Below, one piece after another: positions 37,325 through 46,629 of a stretch of DNA of 64,000 bases; position 1 is the first letter of the stretch, and each line of letters begins with the position of its first letter. The DNA is taken from assembly GCA_963795335.1 (NCBI GenBank), contig CAWCHI010000006.1, positions 310,001 through 374,000 of the forward strand, given 5' to 3'. Below the pieces are notes generated by a model. It searched no databases. It was not told the DNA's origin and saw only the letters and a list, made by a program, of their open reading frames with translations. This stretch comes from Trebonia sp963795335. Lineage in GTDB: Bacteria > Actinomycetota > Actinomycetes > Streptosporangiales > Streptosporangiaceae. The position numbers were made by a program, and so were the translations under genes.

Positions 37325-38428
37325 TTAACGCGTGACGACGGTACCGGGCGAGCTCACGTCGATGTCCCGCGCCCCGCGCGGCAGCAGGACGGTCAGCTCC
37401 CGGTTCTTCTGGGCGGCGTTGTCGGTGCCGCCCCACTGGACGGCCTGCCCGTCGCGCAGGTGCAGCGTCACCTGCTCGGTGCCGGACGCCACGGTCTGCG
37501 GCTGCACCTGCTTGACTTGCCTGGCCAGGGCGGGCTGAAGCTCGGCCAGGACGCCCGCAGCGGTGATGGCAACGGGGCTGCCGGCCAGCGCGCTGCCGGT
37601 CAGCGTGGTCGACAGCTGCGGCAGGCCAGCGGGCTTGGACGCGGCCCAGCGGACGATCACCCCGGACTTGTCGACCAGGTCATAGCCGCCGCCGGCCATC
37701 TTGACCGCCATCACCGGGACGCGCTCGGTGACCGTGATCTCCAGGCGGTCCGGCCAGTCCTTGCTGACCTGGACCGACGCCACCTGCCTGATCGCCTCCA
37801 CGCGGCGGATGACGGCGGCGGAGTCGACCGTCGCCAGCGGGGTGCCGAGCGGGACAGCGGCGGCGTCGAGCACCTGCTGCGGCGCGACCAGGTGGGTGCC
37901 GGATACCGCGACCGAGCGCACCACCAGCAGCCGGTCGCCGAACAGGGCCCAGCTCACCCCGGTCACAACCGCGACCGCGGCCAGGACGTAGAAGGCGGTG
38001 CGCCAGCGCGTGCGCCCCCGCGGCCGCCGTCCGCCCCGGGCCGTCCAGCGCGGCCCGCGGCCAGCCGGGAACCGCCCCGGGCGGCTGGGATGGCCAGGGG
38101 GCGGCGGGTCGCCGGCGCCAGCAGCGGTGAACGGGCCGCCGGCGGGCGGCTGATCGTCGGCCGTCAGCAGGCCGCCCGTCCGTTCCCCGGCCGCCTGCTC
38201 CCCGGCGGCCTGCTCCCCGGCGGCTGGCTCCCGCCATCCAGCGGCGGGGAGCTCTCCGGCCGGGGCGGGCCGGGGCGGCAGTTCCCAGGCAGAGCCGGTC
38301 CCGCCGGGGACTTCCCAGGCCGAGACGCCGCGGCCGCTCTCCTCGGCGGGGACCGGCGCGGTGACCGGGGTCTCGGCGTCGCCCGGGCCCGCCTCCGCGG
38401 AACCGTCAGCGGGCGGGGTGCCGCTCAT
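37325..38428 (-). CDS. ftsQ: Cell division protein FtsQ
   Basis: 367 residues, ATG 38428 overlapping the murC TGA. A long cytoplasmic, Pro/Gly/Arg-rich N-terminus (about 1-140, with AAGEQAAGEQAAGER repeats), one membrane helix (FYVLAAVAVVTGVSWALFG), then the POTRA domain RSVAVSGTHLVAPQQVLDAA and the FtsQ beta domain (VQVSKDWPDRLEITVTERVPV). Divisome scaffold linking FtsL/FtsB to FtsK and FtsW. Frame intact. Confidence 0.94.
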   Translation of the reverse strand: MSGTPPADGSAEAGPGDAETPVTAPVPAEESGRGVSAWEVPGGTGSAWELPPRPAPAGELPAAGWREPAAGEQAAGEQAAGERTGGLLTADDQPPAGGPFTAAGAGDPPPPGHPSRPGRFPAGRGPRWTARGGRRPRGRTRWRTAFYVLAAVAVVTGVSWALFGDRLLVVRSVAVSGTHLVAPQQVLDAAAVPLGTPLATVDSAAVIRRVEAIRQVASVQVSKDWPDRLEITVTERVPVMAVKMAGGGYDLVDKSGVIVRWAASKPAGLPQLSTTLTGSALAGSPVAITAAGVLAELQPALARQVKQVQPQTVASGTEQVTLHLRDGQAVQWGGTDNAAQKNRELTVLLPRGARDIDVSSPGTVVTR

Positions 38429-39914
38429 CGCCGTGCCGTCCGCGGCCCGGCCGGGCCGGGCAGGCCGGCGACTGGCCCGCCGATCTCGGCCAGCAGCAGC
38501 GGCCCCATGCGGGTGATGTCGCCCGCGCCCATCGTCAGCACCAGGTCCCCCGGCGCCACCAGGGCCGCGACGACCTTGGGCACGTCAGCGAAGTCGGCGA
38601 CATAGCGGGCAGCGCCGCCGGGCACCGCTTCGGCCACGATCCGTCCGCTGATCCCCGGTTCCGGGTCCTCCCGGGCGGCGTACACGTCGAGCACGACCGC
38701 CTCGTCGGCCAGCCCGAGGGCGGCCCCGAAGTCGGCCGCGAAGATCCGGGTGCGGCTGTAGAGGTGAGGCTGGAACACGGCGATGACCCGGCCGCCCCCC
38801 GCCCCGACGATCTCCCGGGCGGCGCGCAGGTCAGCTGCCAGCTCAGTCGGGTGGTGGGCGTAGGTGTCGAGCACCCGCACACCGCCCGCCTCGCCCTTGG
38901 GCTCTAGCCGCCGGGCGGCCCCGCGGTAGCGGGCGAGGGCCAGCGCTGCCTGCTCCGGGCCGGTGCCGAGCTCGACCGCGGCGGCGAACGCGGCCGCCGC
39001 GTTGAGCGCGTTGTGCCGCCCGGGGACGGCCAGCCGCAGCCGCACCTCAGCCGGCTGTCCTCCCCGGGGGGATGTCCCCCCGGGCCGCCCCGAGTCCGGA
39101 CCGACAGCGACGTCGCCATGCCGTCGGCCGTCACCCCGGTGACGAGGAAGTCGGCCCCCGGCGTCGCCCCGAAGGTGACCACCCGCAGCCCCCGGGCGCG
39201 GGCGCCGTCGGCCAGCGCCCGTGTGCCCGGGTCGTCGGCCGAGGTGACGAGCACGCCTCCGGGCTTGACCCGGTCGAGGAAGTGCGTGAAGGACGCCCGG
39301 TAGGCCTCCTCGGTCCCGTAGTTGTCCAGGTGGTCGGCCTCGACGTTGGTGACCACGGCGACGTCGGGCGCGTACATCAGGAACGACCCGTCGCTCTCGT
39401 CCGCCTCGGCCACGAAATCCGGGCCCGGCCCGTCGGCCGCGCCGGTGCCGGTGGCGGCGAGCACGCCGCCGATCGCGTAGGCGGGGGCGGCGCCGGTCTC
39501 CAGCAGCACGGTCGCGATCATCGAGGTGGTGGTGGTCTTGCCGTGGGTGCCGGTGACCGCGACAACCCGGCGCCCGGTCATCAGCGCCGCCAGCGCGGCC
39601 GCCCGGTGCAGCACCAGCAGGCCGCGGCGGCGGGCCTCGGCCAGCTCGGGGTTGGCCTCCCTGATCGCGCTGGAGATGACGACTGTGTCGGCGTCGCCGA
39701 GCTGGCCGGCCGCGTGGCCGACATAGGTCCGGGCCCCGAGCGCCGCGAGCTCGTCCAGGGTGGCCGAGGGGGCGGAGTCGCTGCCGGAGACAGCGGTGCC
39801 GCGGGCGAGCATGATGCGGGCGATCCCGGACATGCCGGCCCCGCCGAGGCCGATGAAGTGGACCCGCCCGAGCTGCTCGAGCGGCACCGGGTCGGTCGGC
39901 GTCACCAGTGCCAT
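38425..39914 (-). CDS. murC: UDP-N-acetylmuramate-L-alanine ligase, one frameshift
   Basis: Adds L-Ala to UDP-MurNAc. ATG 39914. VHFIGLGGAGMSGIARIML (UDP-binding), the ATP P-loop VAVTGTHGKTTTTSMIATVLL, EADESDGSFL, VVTNVEADHLDNY are in the first frame. After a shift near 39050 (GC-run at GGGGGGATGTCCC on the plus strand) the protein continues as LRLAVPGRHNALNAAAAFAAA, DTYAHHPTELAADLRAAR, FQPHLYSRTRIF and LTMGAGDI. All catalytic motifs are present, and the cell needs MurC, so the break is presumably an error. Confidence 0.95.
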
Positions 39915-40020
39915 CGCGCTTCCTCCTCCAGCGGCCTGCTGCCTCGCGGCCTTGCTCGCGGCCTGACGGCCGGTCGGTGTCCCCGGGCCCGGCCGGTCGG
40001 TGTCGGGCCCGGTCGGGCGG

Positions 40021-41289
40021 TTACCTGGTGTGGCGGTGGCGCCCGCCGCCGGACGGCGGGCTGGCCGGGGCGGCGGGGCGGCTGGCGAGCGGACCGGGCC
40101 CCTGCCCGTCGGTCCGGCCGGGAACTCCGCCGTGACCGCCCCGGGCGGAACCGTTGCGGCCGGCAATGTTGCGGGCAGTACCGTCGCGGGCGGGCCGCCC
40201 TCCCGCCGCGATGTCGATGACGGCCCGCGCCAGCAGGCGGTCGACGTCCCGGCGGCCCACCGCCGCGGCCGCCTCGGACATGGCCGCCACCTGGTCGATG
40301 TTGGTCAGCACGGGCAGCAGCGACTCCACGATCCAGTCCGCGCTGAGCTCCGCGTCCTCCACCAGCAGCCCGCCGCCGCGGCGCACGACCGGCAGCGCGT
40401 TGAGCCGCTGCTCGCCGTTGCCGATGGGCAGCGGCACGTACGCGGCGGGCAGCCCCACCGCGGTGAGCTCGGCGCAGGTGTTCGCCCCGGCCCGGCACAG
40501 CGCGAAGTCGGCGGCGGCGTAGGCGAGGTCCATCCGGTCCACGTAGGGCACCGCGACGTAGGGCACCGCGCCGGCGTTGGCGGGGACCGCGGCCTGCCCC
40601 TCGGCTGCGTTCTTGGGCCCGGTGACGTGCAGGATCTGCACCCCGGCGGCCTGGATGGCGCCGACCGCGCCGGCCAGCGCCCGGTTGAGCGAGCGGGCCC
40701 CCTGAGAGCCGCCGAAGACGAGGAGGACCGGCAGGTCGGGGCGCAGGCCGAAGTTGGCCCGGGCCTTGTCGCCGAGCGCGAAGCGGTCCAGGTCGGCGAT
40801 CTGCCGCCGGATCGGCAGCCCGATGTAGACCGCGTTGCGCAGCTTGGTGTCCGGCTGGCCGGTGAACACGTGGGTGGTCAGGTGCGCGCCGAGCCGGTTG
40901 GCGATGCCCGCGATGGGGTTGGCCTCGTGCACCACGATCGGCACGCCCCGCCGCTTGGCCGCCAGGTACGCGGGCGTCGCCACGTAGCCGCCAAAGCCGA
41001 CCAGCACGTCCGCCCCGACCTGGTCGAGGATCTGCACGGTGGCGTGCACCGCGCCCGCGAGCCGGCCGGGGACGGTGAGCAGCTGCGGCGTCACCGACCG
41101 GGGCAGCGGCACCGCGGGCACCAGCGCGAGCTCGTAGCCGCGCAGCGGCACCAGCCGCGTCTCCAGGCCACGCTCGGTGCCCAGGCAGGTGACCTGGATA
41201 CCGGGGTCGGCCTCCCGCAGCGCGTCAGCGAGCGCGAGGGCAGGCTCGATATGACCGGCCGACCCCCCGCCAGCAAGCACCACCCGCAT
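40021..41289 (-). CDS. murG: UDP-GlcNAc:lipid I N-acetylglucosaminyltransferase
   Basis: GT-B glycosyltransferase making lipid II at the inner membrane face. 422 residues from ATG 41289 (41292 also possible; GAGGAG upstream serves either). G-loops VVLAGGGSAGHIEPALALADAL and LVFGGSQGARSLNRAL, plus ADVLVGFGGYVATPAYLAA, VHEANPIAGIANRLG and ALCRAGANTCAELTAVGLPAAYVPLPIG. It has a disordered C-terminal tail of about 55 residues rich in Gly/Arg/Pro that most MurGs lack. Frame intact. Confidence 0.96.
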   Translation of the reverse strand: MRVVLAGGGSAGHIEPALALADALREADPGIQVTCLGTERGLETRLVPLRGYELALVPAVPLPRSVTPQLLTVPGRLAGAVHATVQILDQVGADVLVGFGGYVATPAYLAAKRRGVPIVVHEANPIAGIANRLGAHLTTHVFTGQPDTKLRNAVYIGLPIRRQIADLDRFALGDKARANFGLRPDLPVLLVFGGSQGARSLNRALAGAVGAIQAAGVQILHVTGPKNAAEGQAAVPANAGAVPYVAVPYVDRMDLAYAAADFALCRAGANTCAELTAVGLPAAYVPLPIGNGEQRLNALPVVRRGGGLLVEDAELSADWIVESLLPVLTNIDQVAAMSEAAAAVGRRDVDRLLARAVIDIAAGGRPARDGTARNIAGRNGSARGGHGGVPGRTDGQGPGPLASRPAAPASPPSGGGRHRHTR

Positions 41290-41365
41290 CATCCGCTCCT
41301 CGCTTATTGCCCGGCCCGCACGCGTGGCGCGGCCCTGCCGGTCGGCCCGGGCCACCGGGCAGGCC

Positions 41366-42807
41366 TCACCCGGAACCGCTCACGCGCGCTCTCCTGGCCC
41401 CGCGCCGCGTGCCCTGTCCGAGCCAGCTTAGGGCGCGGCCCGCCGGGGAGCGGCCCCGCGCGGCCAAAGCCTGGCTCGCCCCTGGTTCCCGCCGGGCCAA
41501 CGACATGAGCATACCCAGCCCGACCATCGTCGTCAGCACGGAGGACAAGCCCTGGGAGACCAGCGGCAGTGGCACCCCGGTGATCGGGAAAACCCCGATC
41601 ACCCCGCCGATATTGACCGCCGCCTGGATCACGATCCAGGCGGTGATCCCGGCCGCCAGCAGCGCGCTGAAGGCGTCCGGCACCCGCCGGGTGACCCGCA
41701 GCCCGGCCCACGCCAGCGCGCCGTAGAGCGCCGTCACGCACAGCGTGCCGACCAGGCCGAGCTCCTCGCCGATGATCGCGAAGATCATGTCGCTGGTGGA
41801 CTCGGGCAGCCAGCCCCATTTCTCCCGGCTGGCGCCGAGCCCGACGCCGAACCAGCCGCCCGAGCCGAGGGCGTACTTGCCCTGGATGAGCTGCTGGTCC
41901 GGGCCAACCGGGTCGGTGCTGGACGGATTCCAGAACTCCGTCAGCCGTTCGGCCCGGTAGCCCTTGGTCACCACGAGCAGCACCAGCACCAGGGCCATCA
42001 GGATCAGCATGACGGTGAAGACCCGGCCGGGCAGGCCGCCGATCCACAGCAGCGCCAGCAGCACCGTCAGCAGGATGAAGGTCGTGCCGAGGTCGTCGCC
42101 CGCCATCACCAGAAGGGCCAGCACCCCGGTCCCAGGCAGCAGCGGGACGAGGATGTGCCGCCAGTCCGCCAGCAGGCCGAGCTTCTCCTTGCGGCCCAGC
42201 AGGTCCGCCCCCCACAGCGCCAGCGCGAGCTTCGCCAGCTCCGAGGGCTGCACGGTCAGCGGCCCGACGCTGATCCAGCGGGTGGCGTCGGCCTCGGTCG
42301 TGCCCACCCCCGGGATCAGGGTCAGCGTCAGCCCGATGACCGCCAGCGCCAGCACCGGGTAGGCGACCGCGCGGAACAGCCGGGGCGAGGAGTGAGCCAC
42401 GACCCACATGACCGGAAGGCCGACCAGGATGCCGGCCAGCTGCACCTCGAAGTCGTGATAGGGGGACTTGCCGGCCGACAGGTCGGCCACTGACGCCGTC
42501 GACAGCACCATCACCAGGCCGAGGCAGAGCAGCAGGGTGGTGATTCCGGCGATGAGGTAGTAAGAGGTCAGCGGCCGGTCGAGCAGCGCCCGGGCCGTCC
42601 GGACCCGGTCGCGGAGGTCGGTCAGCCCGGAGCCCCGGGCCAGGCCGCCGCGGTCAGCCGGATCAGGGTGCCGGGGATCAGGGTGCCGCGGCTCAGCGTG
42701 CCCTGGACCTCGGGGCCTGGGTTCAGGCCGCCGGAGCCGGCTTGCGGCCCGCCGTCGCCGTCCTCGGGCGCGTCCTGGGCCTGGCTGCTCCCCACCGGCA
42801 CATACAT
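41366..42807 (-). CDS. ftsW: SEDS peptidoglycan polymerase FtsW, one frameshift near N-terminus
   Basis: Ten-helix SEDS glycosyltransferase partnering FtsI at the septum. From LLDRPLTSYYLIAGITTLL to the C-terminus the frame is intact, with VQPSELAKLALALWGADLL, GDDLGTTFILLTVLLALLW, IQGKYALGSGGWFGVGLGAS, FAIIGEELGLVG and GVPLPLVSQGLSS. The preceding stretch in that frame is Arg-rich and atypical, while another frame (ATG 42807, YVPVGSSQAQDAPEDGDGG...) has GC-rich third positions throughout and an acidic disordered N-terminus; one indel near 42630 joins them. I therefore place the start at 42807. murD, normally just upstream, is missing. Confidence 0.93.
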
Positions 42808-42918
42808 GCCTTCTAGTTTCGGCCCGGCCGCTGCCCATACCCGGAACATCCGCCCGCGTGTCGTGTGAATCTTCGCGGCGGCGGGCTCGGCGGCGGCCCG
42901 CGCAACCGCGGGCGGACA

Positions 42919-44037
42919 ATGGCCGTCATGGAATTCTCGGTCGAGTCACAGCTGGTGCACGGTGGTACCGAACGGACGGCGGGCGCCCCGCTCGGCCCGC
43001 CGCTCACCCCGGCCAGCGTTTACCTGTCGCAGGGGGAGCCCGGGGACGGGCCCGGCTACGGCCGGAACGGCAATCCCGGCTGGGCCGCGCTGGAGGCGGC
43101 GCTGGCGGCGATGGAGGGACCCGGCGCGGTCGCGGTCACGTTCGCCTCCGGGCAGGCCGCCTCCACCGCGCTGATGCTGGCCCTGGCGGCCGGGCGCGAG
43201 TCGATCGTCTTCCCGTCGGACGGCTACTACAACACCCGCGCGCTGGCGGCCCGGTTGCGTCCGCACGGGGCGGCGGCGGTGCCAGCCGACCTGCTCGACC
43301 TCGACGCGGTCGACGCGGCCCTCGCGGCCGGGCCCGCGCTCCTGTGGGCCGAGACGCCGACCAACCCGCTGCTTCGGGTGGCCGACCTGACCGCCCTGGC
43401 GGCCCGGGCGGCGGCGGCCGGGGCGCCCTTCGTGGTCGACAACACGGTGGCGACCGGGCTGCTGCAGCGGCCGCTCGACTTCGGCGCCGTCGCCTCGGTC
43501 TACTCGCTGACCAAGGCGATCGCGGGGCACTCGGACGTGCTCGGCGGCGCGGTGGTGACCAGGGACGCCGGCCTGGCGGCGGCGGTCCGGTCGTGGCGGG
43601 CCGACGCCGGGGCGATCCCCGGCCCGTTCGAGAGCTGGCTGGTGCTGCGGGGGCTGAAGACCTTGCCGCTGCGGATCGAGCGGGCCTGCGCCAACGCCCA
43701 GGCGGTGGCGGCCTTCCTGACGGCCCACCCCCGGGTCACGGCGGTGCACTACCCGGGCCTGAACCCGTCGGCGGCCGCCCGGCGGCAGCTGCCCCGCGGG
43801 TACGGGCCGCTGCTGTCGTTCGAGCTGGCGGGGACGGCCGCCGCGGCCGATGCGGTGGTCGCCGCGGCCCGGCTGATCGTGCCCGCAACCAGCTTCGGCG
43901 GGGTGGAGTCGACCTGGGAGCGGCGCGCCCGGTGGCCTGCCGAGACCGCGCCCGCCACCCTTATCAGGATGTCAGCCGGCATCGAGCCGGCCGCGGACCT
44001 GCTCGACGACCTCGGCGCGGCCCTGCAGGCGCGGTGA
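42919..44037 (+). CDS. Cystathionine gamma-synthase/lyase-like PLP enzyme
   Basis: Cys/Met-metabolism PLP enzyme, 373 residues from ATG 42919 (42928 also possible). Seen: YGRNGNPGWAALEAALAAMEG (modified YxR-xGNPT segment), FASGQAASTALMLAL, ETPTNPLLRVADL, FVVDNTVATGLLQRPLDFGA, the PLP lysine in YSLTKAIAGHSDVLGGAVV, and SFGGVESTWERRARWP. The usual Tyr-x-Arg and the start of the family pattern are altered, so substrate choice (cystathionine, methionine, O-acylhomoserine) is open. It sits inside the dcw cluster on the opposite strand, between ftsW and mraY, where murD belongs. Frame intact. Confidence 0.92.
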   Translation: MAVMEFSVESQLVHGGTERTAGAPLGPPLTPASVYLSQGEPGDGPGYGRNGNPGWAALEAALAAMEGPGAVAVTFASGQAASTALMLALAAGRESIVFPSDGYYNTRALAARLRPHGAAAVPADLLDLDAVDAALAAGPALLWAETPTNPLLRVADLTALAARAAAAGAPFVVDNTVATGLLQRPLDFGAVASVYSLTKAIAGHSDVLGGAVVTRDAGLAAAVRSWRADAGAIPGPFESWLVLRGLKTLPLRIERACANAQAVAAFLTAHPRVTAVHYPGLNPSAAARRQLPRGYGPLLSFELAGTAAAADAVVAAARLIVPATSFGGVESTWERRARWPAETAPATLIRMSAGIEPAADLLDDLGAALQAR

Positions 44038-44131
44038 GGAGCCGGCTGGTGACAGGCTGGCTGGTAACGGGCTGGGCGGCCGCTGCGGGCGGGCGCCGGC
44101 CACCGCCAGGCGGAAGAGGAACGGGGCGGGG

Positions 44132-45187
44132 CTACTTGGGGAACCAGCCCACGTAGAAGATGCCGAGGCCGAGAGCCACGAACATGCCCGCGATGAGCCA
44201 GAAGCGGACCACGATCGTGGTCTCGGCCCAGCCCACCAGCTCGAAGTGGTGCTGCAAGGGTGCCATCTTGAAGACCCGTTTACGGCGCAGCTTGTACGAG
44301 CCGACCTGGATGACGACCGACATCGTGACGATCACGAACAGCCCGCACAAGATCAGCAGCAGCAGGTCGGTGCGGGTGACGATGGCCAGCCCGGCCAGGG
44401 CCCCGCCGAGGGCGAGCGAGCCGGTGTCACCCATGAAGATCTTGGCCGGCGGCGCGTTCCACCACAGGAAGCCGAAGCAGGCGCCCATCACCACCGCGGC
44501 GACCACCGCCGCGTCGAGCGGGTCGCGGACGGTGTAGCAGTTCTGCGCCAGGGCGGTGGTGCAGTCGTTGCGCAGCTGCCAGTTGCCGATGATCACGTAG
44601 GCGGCCAGCACCAGGATCGCCGCCCCGGAGGCGAGCCCGTCCAGGCCGTCGGTCAGGTTCACCGCGTTGGACGTGGCGGTGACCATGATCAGCACCCAGA
44701 TGACAAACAGGACCGCGCCGATCGACACGCCGAAGTCGGCCAGGAACGAGATGTGCTCCGAGGCCGGGGTGAGGTCGTAACCATCGGGAAAGTGGATCGC
44801 CAGGACCGCGAAGATGATCCCCACGGCGGCCTGCCCCAGCAGCTTGGCCCCGCTGCGCAGGCCGAGGCTGCGCCGCATGAACAGCTTGATGAAGTCGTCG
44901 AGGAAGCCGACGAAGCCGAGCCCGGTCATCAGGAACAGCACCAGCACCCCGGAGGCGGTCATCGGGTCGCCGGTGAACAGGTGCCCGAGGGTATAGCCGA
45001 TCAGCGAGGCGATGATGATGACGATGCCGCCCATGGTGGGGGTGCCGCTCTTGCCGAGGTGGGCCTGGGGGCCGTCGGACCTGATCTGCTGGCCCAGCTT
45101 CCGCTTGCGCAGCACGGTGATCGTCGGGCGCGTGCCGAACAGCGCGACGATCATCGAGATCGCACCCGACAGCAGGATCGTCTTCAC
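44132..45187 (-). CDS. mraY: Phospho-MurNAc-pentapeptide translocase
   Basis: Makes lipid I from UDP-MurNAc-pentapeptide and undecaprenyl phosphate. 351 residues from GTG 45187, overlapping the murF TGA. About ten hydrophobic segments; conserved GTPTMGGIVIIIASLIGYT, GFLDDFIKL (catalytic Asp pair), ATSNAVNLTDGLDGLA and the PLQHHFELVGW histidine motif, plus FMGDTGSLALGG. Ends FYVGWFPK. Frame intact. The next gene downstream should be murD but is not present. Confidence 0.97.
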   Translation of the reverse strand: MKTILLSGAISMIVALFGTRPTITVLRKRKLGQQIRSDGPQAHLGKSGTPTMGGIVIIIASLIGYTLGHLFTGDPMTASGVLVLFLMTGLGFVGFLDDFIKLFMRRSLGLRSGAKLLGQAAVGIIFAVLAIHFPDGYDLTPASEHISFLADFGVSIGAVLFVIWVLIMVTATSNAVNLTDGLDGLASGAAILVLAAYVIIGNWQLRNDCTTALAQNCYTVRDPLDAAVVAAVVMGACFGFLWWNAPPAKIFMGDTGSLALGGALAGLAIVTRTDLLLLILCGLFVIVTMSVVIQVGSYKLRRKRVFKMAPLQHHFELVGWAETTIVVRFWLIAGMFVALGLGIFYVGWFPK

Positions 45188-46629
45188 CGGGGAACCTCCG
45201 CGAGCAGTCCGTCCGCGACTTCCCACAGCCCGGCCGACTTCGATGCCTTCACCAGGACGACGTCCCCCGGCCTGACCCGGCCCCGCAGCGCCTCGACGGC
45301 GGACCGCGGGTCGGGCAGCGCAAGCGTCTCGCCCCGCCAGCCCGCGGTCGCCCGGGCCCCGTCGAGCACCGGGCCGGCGCCATCGCCGACGGCGACGACG
45401 AGGGCCGCGCCCGCCTCAGCCGCGAGCCGCCCGGCCTCGAAGTGGCTCTCGGCCGCGATGTCACCCAGCTCGGCCATGTAGCCGAGGACCGCGATCCCGC
45501 GCCGGCCGGTGCTGGTCAGGTGGCCCAGGGCGGCGATCGCGGCCCGGGTCGAGTCCGGGTTGGCGTTGTAGGCGTCGTTCACCACCAGCACCCCGTCGGG
45601 GCGTGAGGTGAGCTCCATCCGCTTCTTGCTGCGGGCGGTGGCGGCGCTCAGCGCGCCCGCGATCGCGGGCAGGTCCATCCCCAGCTCGGCCGCCACCGCG
45701 GCGGTGGCGAGGGAGTTGGCGACGTGGTGCGCGCCGTGCACCTGCAGCGCGACGGGGGCGGTGGCACCGCCCAGGTGCAGGGTGAACGAGGCCCGGCCGA
45801 GGTCGTCGAGGGTGATCCCGGTCGCCTGGATGCCGGCCGGGCTGACGCTGGCCGGGCTGGCCTCATTCGGGCGGACCGGAGCGACGCTGGTGGTGACCAC
45901 CCGGGCGCGCGTCCTGGGGGCCATGCCGGCCACGTTGGGGTCGTCGGCGTTGAGCACCGCCACGCCTCCCGCAGAGGCCGCAGGGAGCGCCTCGACCAGC
46001 TCCCCCTTGGCCCGGGCGACCGCGGCGAGCGAGCCGAACTCGCCCGCGTGGGCGCGGCCGACGTTGAGCACCACGCCGATCCGGGGCGGGGCGATGCCAG
46101 TCAGGTAGGCGATGTGCCCGATGCCGCGGGCGGACATCTCCAGCACCAGGTAGCGGGTGTCCTCGTCGGCCCGCAGTACGGTCAGCGGCAGGCCGATCTC
46201 GTTGTTGAGCGACCCCTCGGGGGCGACGGTGGGGCCGAGGCGCTCCACCACCTGGGCGGTGAGGTCCTTGGTCGAGGTCTTGCCGGAGGAGCCGGTGATG
46301 CCGATCACGGTGGCCCGCGGCAGCCGGTCGAGGACCGCGCGGGCGAGCAGGCCGAGCGCCAGGGTGACGTCGGCGACGATGATGACGGGGAGCCCGGCCT
46401 CCGGCAGCGGACGGGCGGCGAGGATGGCGGCGGCGCCCTGGGCGGCGGCCGCGGCGGCGTAGTCGTGGCCGTCGACCCGCTCGCCCGCCAGCGCGGCGAA
46501 CAACGCCCCCGGCGATACCTCGCGCGAGTCGATCACGACCGGGCCGGTGATCACCGCGTCGGCCCCGGCGTCGCCGGCCAGCGTGCCACCGGTGATTTTC
46601 GCGACCTCGGCCACGGACAGCGCGATCAC
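45184..46629 (-). CDS. murF: UDP-MurNAc-tripeptide D-alanyl-D-alanine ligase
   Basis: 481 residues from GTG 46629, which overlaps the murE TGA. N-terminal substrate domain with VVIDSREVSPGALFAALAGERVDGHDY, ATP P-loop VIGITGSSGKTSTKDLTAQV, LNNEIGLPLTVL, EMSARGIGHIAYLT, VLNADDP, and C-terminal VVNDAYNANPDS and VLGYMAELG. Adds the D-Ala-D-Ala dipeptide (vancomycin target). Frame intact. Confidence 0.97.
   Translation of the reverse strand: MIALSVAEVAKITGGTLAGDAGADAVITGPVVIDSREVSPGALFAALAGERVDGHDYAAAAAAQGAAAILAARPLPEAGLPVIIVADVTLALGLLARAVLDRLPRATVIGITGSSGKTSTKDLTAQVVERLGPTVAPEGSLNNEIGLPLTVLRADEDTRYLVLEMSARGIGHIAYLTGIAPPRIGVVLNVGRAHAGEFGSLAAVARAKGELVEALPAASAGGVAVLNADDPNVAGMAPRTRARVVTTSVAPVRPNEASPASVSPAGIQATGITLDDLGRASFTLHLGGATAPVALQVHGAHHVANSLATAAVAAELGMDLPAIAGALSAATARSKKRMELTSRPDGVLVVNDAYNANPDSTRAAIAALGHLTSTGRRGIAVLGYMAELGDIAAESHFEAGRLAAEAGAALVVAVGDGAGPVLDGARATAGWRGETLALPDPRSAVEALRGRVRPGDVVLVKASKSAGLWEVADGLLAEVPR

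Noticed and set aside
41091..42622. A degenerate murD hidden between murG and ftsW or within ftsW
   Set aside because: The sequence here is fully used by murG and ftsW; no MurD P-loop or ligase motif was seen in any frame, including the ftsW-mraY gap.
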